A stretch of 64,000 nucleotides of DNA from Zizania palustris (taxonomy: Eukaryota; Streptophyta; Magnoliopsida; Poales; Poaceae). Numbering within the stretch: position 1 is the stretch's first letter; each line of letters starts with the position of its first letter. The position numbers and the translations under genes were made by a program. The notes under the pieces are model-generated. The model made no database searches, had not been told where the DNA came from, and worked only from the letters and a program-made list of their open reading frames with translations. Below are positions 21,856-31,449 of this stretch, one piece after another. Where the stretch lies: contig JAAALK010000287.1 in NCBI GenBank assembly GCA_019279435.1, positions 14,198,162 through 14,262,161 on the forward strand, read 5' to 3'.

Positions 21856-23006
21856 TGTTAGCCCTAGTCTAGACATGTACGTGGTTTAGAGTGTTTGCAT
21901 CTGTTTAGCTAGTTAATGTCTTGCGTGTGTGTATGCATGAGTCATGTAAAGCAGCAGTAACAGCAGTCGTTTGAGGAATTTTTTTAAATATTTTTTTTTC
22001 AAAAAATTTCAAATATGTATTGCCGTTTCACAAATTTGTAAAAATAGATAGTTGTCGACACTTGATGAACAGATTCAGACCACGTCAGCACGAGTCAACC
22101 GATCAACGGCCGACTCAGAGTGAAGTGGCCTGAGTCAGCCTATGAAGTGTCGACTCTTGCAAAAATCAAAACATGCAAAAAGTTACAGCTATTGCTTTGT
22201 AGATGTGTCTCTGCCACAAAAAATGCAAAATGTAAAAAGTGCAACTTAGCTACTGCCTTGTGTGCATTGCAAAAAGTGCCTCTACCTTGTGCAAAAAGTG
22301 CCTCTGCCAGCATTGCATGAGCGGTCGAAACAAGCAAAAAAGTAGGACTACAAGCAAAAAGCTAGCGTATGATAGAAGTCGGCACTTCATACGCCGACTC
22401 ATGCCACGTCACTCTGAGTTGGCCGTTGATTGGCCGACTTGTGCTGACGTGGCTTGAATCGGCTCATCAAGTGCTGACAGCTACTTATTTTTGCAAATTT
22501 ATGAATCAGTCATATGCATTTGAATTTTTTTTAAAAAAATATTATTTTAAAAAAATCGACATTTGAGCGTCCAGTGGCTGGTGTGCTGACCAAATATCGA
22601 TGAGATACGTTCGTTCTTGCGTGTGATCGTGGCTGGAGAAACGTCAACAGGAGATTCGGGTGAACATACATGCATGGCCAGATAAGGACCGGGCTCGCGT
22701 GAGTCGTAGGCCGCCGTTTGTGCGAGGAGGTAGAAGTGGCGTCCAAGTCATGTGGATTATGGGCTACCTGTGTGGTGCATGCAGCAGGTGTTGAAAAGCT
22801 AGGCTATTTAAAATGTACTTGGCTGCTTATTCGAGGCATCAAGCTAATAAAGTACAAAAGGCATTTTTGTTGCTGAAGCGTTGTCTTCCGGCGCGTTTAT
22901 CCTCTTGTGTGTGTGTCAACACTAGAGCAGTGCTTCTAGCCGGTCAAAGTGTACGTGATCGTGAGTTTGCTGGTACGAGCGCATTTCTTGGCTAGCGATT
23001 CTAACA
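21856..23006 (+). repeat. 3' LTR of gag-only copia, with insertion
   Basis: Its ends TGTTAGCCC...GATTCTAACA are perfect inverted termini. Without the fold-back insertion at 21,976-22,561 it is about 565 bp long. Confidence 0.85.
21976..22561. mobile_element. Fold-back DNA element in LTR
   Basis: The left arm (to about 22,155) and right arm (from about 22,370) are imperfect inverted repeats over roughly 180 bases. Both carry an A/T-rich outer part, then CCACGTCAGCAC.AGTC, ATCAACGGCC.ACTCAGAGTGA and TGAAGTG.CGACT. The loop holds short CAAAAAGTGCCTCTGCC repeats. TTTGAG flanks both ends (21,970-21,975 and 22,562-22,567), a possible target duplication. No ORF is present. Long inverted arms suggest a Mutator-like or fold-back MITE. 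Confidence 0.75.
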
Positions 23007-23509
23007 CCGCCTGCAGCTGCAGGGGAGATCGAGGAAGACAAGCGTACGTATAGGTAGCAGGCTAGCAGCAACTAGGTAGACCAAGCTGCAGCCAATGCAA
23101 TGCCAAGCAGCAACGTCCAACCCTAGCTGCAATCCTGATTAATTCATGCATATGACTGCGTCTCCAAACCCAAAGGCCAAAACCTGGGGCCGGTTTTGCA
23201 TCCCGTCGTCCCTCGGAAAAAGGACGGGCTGCCAGAACAGCGACATCTCTCTTTCTCTCTATATATCTCTATCTCTCTATCTCTCTATCTCTCTCGTACT
23301 GAAAATATCCTCCATATGTTTATCAGTTTATTTGTGCATGTTTGGGCGACAGTATTGGTTGACAAGTAGCCCCAACATATGCATGCACAGGGTATTGGTG
23401 TACTACATTATCACTTATCAGCAATAATCATGCAAGTTGCTACACAGCGCTATACTTAGCACCACTTGCGATTAATGCAACCGTATATATATAAATTGAT
23501 CACTGTCGG

Positions 23510-23556
<47 letters not shown>

Positions 23557-24200
23557 CGATGCATGATCGAATGAGTTTATCACTTCAGTCATGTGATAAA
23601 TGAGATGGGGCCAGATCCCATGCTTCTCTCCTAGCTAGAGTATAAATATAGTATGGTGTAATGGTGACAACTTGCAAGGGAGTTAGCTCGATCGATTGAG
23701 GATCACTTGCTTGCTCTTCTGTCTGCTGTGCCAATGATATTTGTTTACAAGCTCGACTTCCGCGCATGCATGTTCACAATGAGAGAGAACATGCATGTGT
23801 GAGCTACCTTACATTGTTGTCTGTAGCAAGCTAGCTCATGCATCCATCCCGCTTAATTGGCTCCTGCTGATCTGGTAAAATAAATTAATTAATGGTTTGG
23901 GACACAACTAGCGGTCGATCTCTATCCATACTTTATATTCAAAATTTGTTACGCGATTGAAAATGATAATGATTAGTAACTGCGTTAACTAATTTCCTGT
24001 GGAAAAAAAAAGCAATATGACGTTGCAATGCATGTTTCAATCTAGTACACTCATATATAACATCTCCTGTAAAAACATACGACGACCTTGTCTAATAAGA
24101 ACAAACGAACATGTGTAGTTGAGAAAAAATATTAATATAAAAAACGCGTGGATGATGTAAGCAACAAGCGCGTAACTTTCAGTGGAATTTTATTAATACT
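23007..24200. other. Intergenic DNA, no gene seen
   Basis: There is no supported coding sequence. It contains a CTCT/CTAT microsatellite (about 23,247-23,296) and an (AT)n tract (23,513-23,552). Confidence 0.6.
23513..23552. repeat. (AT)n microsatellite
   Basis: It is about 20 uninterrupted AT dinucleotides after GTCGGGGG. The length is likely variable between individuals. Confidence 0.95.
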
Positions 24201-24975
24201 ATTTTTTTAAAAAAATAACCTTTGGGTAGCCGATTCAAAAATTTATAGAAATGTACACCCGTCGGCCAACAATCGGCCGAAATAGGCCATGTCAGTCTTG
24301 GTTCGGCCAAACTAAGCCACGTCAGCATGCTTTGGCTGACCATCGGCCAAACCAACCGCACCCCGCCCGCCACGCTCGCTCGCCGCGCTCGCCCATGTGC
24401 GCCCGCTGCGGAACGCTACCTCGTTCGCCATACTACATCCCCTCGCCTGTTGTGCGCCCGCCGCCATGGCCCACCCATGCGTGCCCGCAGCACCCTGGCC
24501 CCTCGTCCGTCGTGCCCTATCGCCTCATCTGCCATGCCCCACGTGCGCGCGCTAGCTACCGCCACCTCGCTTGTCGTGCGTTAGCCCCCACCACCTCATC
24601 TCTCGTGCCATGCCGCCTCTCGGTCACCCTGCCATGCCACCTCGGCTTCGGCGCCCCGCTCGCGGGAACCAGCCGTCGTCGTCTCGCTCACTGCACTGCA
24701 TTAAATGCAGCGGCAACTAGCGTGTGCGAGCGGGGTACGGGGGCCGAGGCAGCATGGCACAGCGGCCGAGCGGTCACATGGCGCGATGGCTGAGCGGCGA
24801 CGTAGTGCGTCGTTGTGGCCGAGGCAGTGGGCATGCGCGGGTGGTGCGCGGCGGACAAGGCGGTGGGGTGCGGTGAATGAGGGATAGGGCCCGGTGGGTG
24901 TGCACAGGTGGGGCGTGGCTGGCGTGCACGGGTAGGGTGTGCTGGGCGGGAGGCGAACGTTGAAGGTGGTCCCAC
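24200..24975. other. GC-rich block beside half a fold-back arm
   Basis: 24,200-24,360 has the same design as one arm of the element at 21,976: a poly-T/A edge, AAATTTATAGAAATG, then CGGCCAA and CCACGTCAGCATGC words. The inner ~600 bases are very GC-rich with repeated CCGCC, GTGCG and GGCGTG words. No matching second arm was found. Long open frames here are a side effect of GC content. It might be captured DNA inside a truncated element. Confidence 0.35.
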
Positions 24976-24999
24976 CAAATTTGGCGAGATTGGCTTGAC

Positions 25000-25330
25000 C
25001 CAGCTATGGGAGGCGCTCAAGACTCATTATGAGGCAATTTTGGTCTAGGGTACTATCCAGAATTGCATTCAGGATGAGTAATTGGCCACATCGCTGCAAC
25101 TTGATCAGCTGCGGGCAGAGGAATCTGATCTAGCCTCGAGGCTAGACGGAGTCCAGGTGAAGATTGCCAAAAAGGGAAGCTCGAATCTAGGCATAGGAAT
25201 GTCGTCTTGTTGGCGCCGTCCGCCACACACAACATCGACGCCACGCCATCCAAAATGTCCCCGGCTTAGATGCCAAAGATCGAGTTGTTCTTCAGAGCAT
25301 TGATGCGATTAGGCTATGGGCAATCGAGGC
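25000..25330 (+). pseudogene. Possible antisense-ORF C-terminus of Tat element
   Basis: A plus-strand frame reads LATSLQLDQLRAEESDLASR and LDGVQVKIAKKG, a coiled-coil-like stretch. It lies just beyond the integrase end of the minus-strand Tat element. In the Tat elements at 31,311 and 42,598 an antisense ORF ending in a coiled coil occupies this position. Stops interrupt it. The assignment is by position and composition only. Confidence 0.35.
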
Positions 25331-25599
25331 AATCTGCTACGCTCTTCTTTGAATCTTTTTTTGTATTGGATCTTTGTCCTATAAAACTCAAAACATTATA
25401 CTTTGTAATATATCATTATTGATCCTTGAGTTAGTCTTTAGTCTTTTGTGTCTAATGGCGATACTTCACCATCGGTCGTCTAAAGGTGATACCATCGATA
25501 TCGACTATTTGATGCTTGCGTGTAGATCTTTAGGCATTTATCTAAACACTCAAGAAATATTTCTTCAGATACTTTCCATTCAATGCTTTCCCGAACACT

Positions 25600-26880
25600 T
25601 CTATATATAATCCTTCAAGCAGATAGGCGTTGCCAGGCACCACTCGATGTATTCTAAATAGTTCTTCCCAATTAGGTGATCACTTACTGAACCAACTGTC
25701 TTTAGACCCGATTGGTATGATAAGCTTCCACATGAGTTATCCTTCTTCAAATGACTTGAGCACCACTTTCTTGTTGTAAAACCTGGCAACTCTTGCTTTG
25801 TTCTCTTCAATATTCTCAAGGTCTCTCAATCGGACCTACGCTAGATCGTCTAAGCCATCTGTCATTAAATTATAATAATCATCGGTTGTGAGTTGGTCTT
25901 GTAGTATTATCCTTCTTGAGTCGATGTTATTTTCTTAGGGTAGTACTGCTTCACGGCCATAGACTAACTGATATGGTGGTACTTGAGTGGACCTGTGATG
26001 CGCCATCCGATGGGCTCATGGTGCTTCTGACAGAGACCGATGCCAACGCTTCAACTACTCATTGATCTTATGGTTTATTAACTTCATCAGACTCTTATTG
26101 GACGCTTTAGCTTGACCATTACCTTGTGCATAATATGGCGTTGAATTTAAGAGCTTTATTCCCATACTGGCTGCGAATTGCTAGAACTCCTCCGACACAA
26201 AAATTATCCCCTGATCTATGGTGATGGTCTATGGAATCCTAGACCGATATATTATATGTTCCCTGATGAATTAAATGGCATCAGAAGAAGTAACCCTTTT
26301 GATTAGAATGACCTCTACCCATTTTGTAAAATAATCAGTAGATGTCAATATGAACTTATGTCCTTTACTTGACATTGGGTAGATTTGGTTGATCATATCT
26401 TTGCTCCATCCTCGAAATGGCTAGGATTTAATTATCGGGTTCATGGCCGATGCAGGTTCCCTTTAAATAGCTCCAAGCATCTAATAGGCCTGGCATCCTT
26501 TGTAATATTTTATGCAGTCCTCCACCATAGTCAGCCAAAAGTAACGTGCTCTCCAAAGCAACCATTTCATTTTTTGGGCCGACTAGTGTGTTCTGCATAT
26601 GCCATAGTGTACTTCACACATCACCACCTTAGCTTCTTCGGTGCTTATGCATTTGACGAGAAATCCATCGGTCTTCTGATGGTACAAGTCCTCGCCGAGA
26701 AGCACGTATCTCGTTGTATCTAAGTCTTCTTGGTGCCGATGTTAAAGGATTTTTCAAATAATTAATAATATCGTACCTCCAATCATCGGTTTCTATTTCT
26801 GTGATCTCTACCTCGACCGACCTGGCCATCAACTTATATCTTGACATCGTTTGGGTCAAATCATTATCTTTTGAGTTCTG
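25600..26880 (-). pseudogene. Tat-type integrase, decayed
   Basis: Minus-strand pieces in order from 26,860 are DDWRYDIINYLKNP and RRLRYNEIR (linker before the zinc domain), then ITIDQGIIFVSEEF, NSTPYYAQGNGQAKASNKSL and VYGREAVLP (core and core end), and LIIPIGSKDS to WCLATPICL (C-terminus, at 25,601). Stops and frameshifts occur throughout. A rice- and maize-like Tat integrase is the best match I recall. The second, archaeal-type RNase H and linker expected upstream are missing (see 26,930). Confidence 0.75.
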
Positions 26881-26929
26881 CTACCTCGGTATATGAGTAA
26901 GAGTTATGCTTCGGAAGCTTGACATTATA

Positions 26930-28010
26930 GCCTTACAACGATGACATAAGATAATGTCTCAATTTTGTACAAGAGAAGTACAAGCATAGACAGAGCTTTT
27001 CCATCGCGGGGTATCGAGACTCAGCGTCCGGTAGTCTCTTACTAAGGTAGAAAATTATCCTCTCTTTTTTATCAATCTCCTGCACTTGGACCGACCCGAA
27101 CAAAATTCCTTTCTGTGGTGGCATTAATACTGGTGGTGAGGCTAAGTATTCCTAAATCTTGTCAAATGCCTTTTGCTGCTTTTCTCCCCATATAAATTCC
27201 TAGTTAGGCTTCAACTTCAACAGTGAAGTAAATGGCTCTATTTTTATTGAAAGATCAGTTATGAATCTCCTGAGGAAGTTTATCTTCCTGACTAATGACT
27301 ACAACTTGGTTTTATTGGCAGGGGGTTGATTGTTCTTTATTGTTTTGATATTGCGCTGGCTTATCTCAATCCATATTTCATGCACAATAAAGCATAGAAA
27401 CTTCCCCGTCGATACACCAAAAGCACACTTCTCGGGATTGATTTTTAATTTGTATTTCCTAGCTTTCTCTAGAACTTGACGTAGATTGGCCACATGGTCT
27501 TGAGTACCGCTTGATTTTACCACGACATCGTCTATGCATATTTCCACCAACAGGATGATCAAATCATGGAAAATGTAGTTCATGGCCCTTTGGTAAGTTG
27601 CTCCGCCATTTTTCAAGCCGAAGGTCATCACCACCCACTCATAAAGTCTGATAGAGCCTAGGCACCAGAAGGCCGTCTTGTGGATGTCTTTGTCAGCCAT
27701 GAAAATTAGATTATAACATGCATTCCCGTCCATGAAGCTAATAATCTTGTGATCCAATGCGGCATCCACTCGCAAGTCCACGATCGGCATTGGGTATTTC
27801 TCTTTCGGGGTTGCCTTGTTCAAATCTTCGAAGTCAACACTTATCCTGAGCTTCCCATTTTTCTTTCATACTAGTACAATGTTTGATACCCACTCTATGT
27901 ATCAGCATAGTCTTATGAATCATGTATCACACAATCTTGTTACCTTGGCCTTGATATCTGGATAGATTTCTGCCTTGAATCGCCAAGGTGATTGCTTGAA
28001 TGACCGATAC
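26930..28010 (-). pseudogene. Tat-type reverse transcriptase and RNase H, decayed
   Basis: 27,299-27,823 on the minus strand encodes the RT core: NKATPKEKYPMPIVD, MDGNACYNLIFMA, VMTFGLKNGGATYQRAMN and a catalytic box CIDDVVVKS. The first catalytic-box residue, normally Y, is C. INPEKCAFGVSTGKFL follows. 26,933-27,124 encodes RNase H (RIIFYLSKRLPDAESRYPAMEKL). The integrase linker starts only ~70 bases later, so the archaeal-type RNase H found in intact Tat elements is absent. Several stops separate the pieces. Confidence 0.8.
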
Positions 28011-28012
28011 CC

Positions 28013-28830
28013 CTACTTTATTGGGAGCCGATGTTCTACAATCGATTGGCTCAAACCCAGCATTTCGTGATACTCCCATGCAAAGCAATCCTGGTATTCC
28101 CGTAATAATGCAATTAATTCATTCTTTATTTCATTGGGAAGGTGAGCACTTATAAAGGTTGGCCTCGGTTTGTCACCGAGTCTGATATCAACTTCTTGTA
28201 GCTCATCGGTTGCAGCGAAGCCTTGAACGAGTTTACCTTCTGCTTCATCAGTGTCGCCTTTAATGGGTAAGCTTGGGTTGTCCATTGTTGATTGATTTGA
28301 CTCCATCATTCGATACTTCGAGAAAATCACTTTCTCAAGCTTTGCCAGACAGACATACGACTTCTTCCATCTCCCATACCGGTAAATTGGCTATTTCTAC
28401 GTTAACCGATTTATCAGCGGGGACGATTTCCACTTGATTGTCGACCCACTGCATGTGGCTCTGATGCATTGTTGATGGGACACAACAATTCACATGAATC
28501 CAATTGAGCCCCAGCAACAGACTGTAGGATTTTTCCCTCTATGATAAAGAAGGTAGTCGGCATGGTCTTGCTCCCAACCATCAACTCTGTATTTAGCACC
28601 CCCATTATTTCTGATGAATTACCGACAAAGTCCCTTAATACCATTTTGGTTTTGATGAGATCCTCCAGCCCTTTCTCTAGCTTCCGGAAAGTGGCATACG
28701 ACATCAAGTTGATGGTGGCCCCTCCATCTATCATCATCTTGGACATCGGCTTCCCATTGAACTGACCCTTGATGTAAAGATGTCTCAGGTGCCAATGCTC
28801 ATAATATTTTGGCTTGTAGAATACTGCCAT
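28013..28830 (-). pseudogene. Tat-type protease and RT N-terminus
   Basis: 28,414-28,830 carries KMMIDGGATINLMSYATFRKL, an aspartic protease active site (IDGGA) as in Tat elements. 28,013-28,330 reads DKPRPTFISAHLPNEIK, LLREYQDCFAWEYHEMLGL and VEHRLPIK, the segment that leads into reverse transcriptase. The two lie in different frames. Confidence 0.75.
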
Positions 28831-30163
28831 TTACGGGGTCAACACTAGCTGGGCCATTGTATTGGCCTATCCATCATCGTCTTTAGGGGTAGCCCGATAC
28901 TCCGCAGGAAGGAAGAAAAACATGTTTATCCATGCATCTTTCTAATCGTCGTGATTGGCCTTGTTTTCACTCGCCATTCACTTTTGATCCTTCAGGGCCG
29001 ATCAGCCTCATTCTTGTGATTATGTACCTTCAGTTCTTTCTGCTGCAACCGTTGTACTCTCCTTTTCTGATTCTTTGTGAAGATCCCACTAGGAAACCAC
29101 TTTGGCTTTCTTACCGTAGTGCTGTCATCGGTTGACTGACTGTCTTCCTCGGCATTGATGGGGCCAAGCCTTTCGAGTATCGATGCCCTTGGCAGCGACA
29201 ACCTCCGATGAATGGCCAACCACTCCTGACTATGCAGCTTTTTCCTATTGGTGCGCAGATCATGGCCGCCTTGCCACTTGCCCTCGTTGCCACACTCAAG
29301 GCAGTCGTCCATCGACGACAAATGCAAGCCTTTATTTCAGCAGAATCTGAAGAACTCACAATTTCAATGGGGGTTGAATCGCGAGCAATCATGATCGTCC
29401 ACAGTGTCCACCCTTTCTCTTGATTTTATTTCATATTTTCTGATTAGACCTAAGGAAGTGACACTACTGCTGGCTCACATTCTCTTCTTCACGTGCCGAT
29501 CGTCAACGTTGTGCACATGTACCAGGTTGACTGGGAAAGGGTGGTCGTTGATATTCATTGTCTTCTTCCCATCATCGAACTTGATTCGGCCTTCCTCCAC
29601 GATCGATTGGATCTTCTATCTAAACACCTTGCATTCGTTAGTGTGGTGTGACAGGGATTTATGCCACTTAGAGTATTTCCTCTTCTTCAACTCATCGACG
29701 GGCGGTATCACGTGATTAGGTGGCAACTAGATCTACTTCTCTTTGAGCAATAGGTAGAATATCCTATCGTCCTTGCGAATGTCGAAATCATACTTTTCTT
29801 CTTTATCAGTTGCCTTTACCCAAGGTTGCACGTTCTGCTTCTTGTTTCTGGTCCATTCGGCTAAGCCGACCTCTGCTTCAGATCTATCGTACTCATCGGA
29901 GTCTGAATTGAACACCTAAGTATACGCAACCTTCTTCTAATATTTGTCCCTTTTTTCTTCCTAGAATTGGCTCTCATGGGCCGATACCCACTGCACCAGG
30001 TGTGAGAGACTCTCGAACTCTTGTGATGAAAACCTTTTCTCTATTGGATTTAGGAGACCCTAGAATGCTAACTCAACCAATTGCACGTCGCTGAGGTTCA
30101 GACTATAGCACCTACTTCTCACATCGTGGAACCTCTGTGCATAATCATGCACAGAATAAATCA
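28830..30163 (-). pseudogene. Tat-type gag, decayed and truncated
   Basis: Minus-strand fragments are HDYAQRFHDVRSRCYSLNL and SDVQLVELAF (gag core, ending the retained N-side at 30,163), a middle acidic/basic piece at 29,733-29,915, and a knuckle-like LECGNEGKWQGGHD near 29,290. The N-terminal part of gag is replaced abruptly by LTR-like DNA at about 30,165. Confidence 0.7.
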
Positions 30164-30164
30164 G

Positions 30165-31310
30165 CAAACCGAGCGGAGCCTGACCGATTCGAAGTTGGTG
30201 CGAAGGGTGTTTCCGAAGTGTACCTTCGGCGTCTGGTGCAAAGCATCCCACCGAAAGGTACCTTCGGCGTTCAGACTGATCTGGCTGAAGATGAACTCCG
30301 AATGAATCTGGACGCGACAATCAACTCCGAACAACGGGGTTCGGTGCATAGTCTCCGACACAGTATGATACAGAATAATGACTTAGACGCAACACGCGAG
30401 TGCTGCTTCATCTGGAGCAGAATACGAGCATGGCGAAGCCTGTCGTGATGAAGCGTGCCGACAAAGCGTGCGGTCGAAGCAGGGATCTCGCTAAAGGATG
30501 CTCTAGCAACCTCCAAAACCGATCTCTCAGCTCTAAATATCTCTGGCGAAGTAGCTCCGAATGTAGGTAACCTGCAACAGAGAAGATTCGAAGTACAAAT
30601 TCGGCCTGAGGACCGAATTCTGCTAAGTGTTGCACTAGTGGCGAAGGTAGAAATCTGTTACGCAGATTAGCTGATACTACACATGCAAAGTAACAAGGCG
30701 ATAACAATCTATTATGTAGATTAACAGATACTTCACAGGCGAAGTAACAAGGCGATAACAATCTATTATGTAGATTAACGGATACTTCACAAGCGAAGTA
30801 ACAAGGATTACTACTATTCCAAAGTGGTCGTCGGAGGGCTTCCAGGCAAACCCACGAAGAGTACAGAAAAGTAAAGATAAAGTAAATATGATTCAAAGCT
30901 AGGGCTTTGTGGTTGATTTGTGTGGGGGGTCCTCTGAACCAGCTTCACACCTATACTTACAGGGGCTAGACTTCTAATCTCTAGGTCTAATATGTTATGA
31001 CTTGGCTAAATCACGCGTAGAGATAAACACTTAGCCAGAATCAGATCTCACTCTATCTCTGCCCGAAGTGGGCCTTCGGCCAGGCCCGCCGAAGTCTGCT
31101 CCTCGGGTCGAAGCTTCAGCGGAGTGGGCCTCCAAAGGCCTTCGGGCCAAAGGTTGCAGGCTTGCTGGAAGCTTCCGAAGCCTATAGCCTGGTGGGCCTT
31201 CGGCCCTGTAGGGCTCCGGTCCAACCCGGGACATGTGTATTTTCGGCCCAAATTACCAAAATTGATATTTTGATAATCTTAACCATTAATGCCATTTTTC
31301 TCTATCAACA
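30165..31310 (-). repeat. Unassigned LTR-like block
   Basis: On the minus strand it starts TGTTGATAGAGAAAAATGGC at 31,310. It contains many CCTTCGG/CCGAAGG words. It ends where Tat gag begins, without a clear CA terminus or target duplication. No polypurine tract lies outside it, so it is a solo or 5' LTR remnant. The family is unknown. Confidence 0.5.
30645..30812. repeat. 54-bp tandem repeat
   Basis: Three head-to-tail units (the first diverged) share GAAGTAACAAGGCGATAAC and TATTATGTAGATTAAC. TAACAAGG recurs at 30,691, 30,745 and 30,799, a 54-bp period. It lies inside the LTR-like block. Confidence 0.9.
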
Positions 31311-31449
31311 GAGAGTGTACTAGAGAAGTCACGGTAGTGCCCTCTCAGGATTTTCACGAGGAGTCAAAAAAGAAGGGTCCAGCGCCTGCAGCATAAGGGA
31401 GCAAGAACACAACACAATGAGGGAATCGATCGGCCACATAGGGTCAAGA

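Larger units (their letters stand above)
19559..23006 (+). mobile_element. Gag-only copia retrotransposon, compound
   Basis: This is a plus-strand element with a truncated 5' LTR (19,559-19,815), a Met-tRNA primer site, an internal LTR-like segment (20,609-20,991), a gag pseudogene, a polypurine tract and a 3' LTR (21,856-23,006). The internal region holds gag alone; no protease, integrase or reverse transcriptase is present. Such gag-only elements depend on a related autonomous copia for mobility. Three LTR segments and three primer-like sites suggest two related elements recombined or nested. Confidence 0.75.

Noticed and set aside
23513..23552. Regulatory or hairpin role for the (AT)n tract
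   Set aside because: A plain dinucleotide microsatellite with no adjacent gene.
24251..25020. Open frames of 110-180 codons in the GC-rich block
   Set aside because: They overlap on both strands, consist of Pro/Arg/Ala/His repeats, and follow from high GC content. No domain is recognisable.
29480..29720. Plus-strand ORFs over the Tat gag
   Set aside because: They are shadows of the minus-strand gag remnant; the minus-strand reading has the gag motifs.
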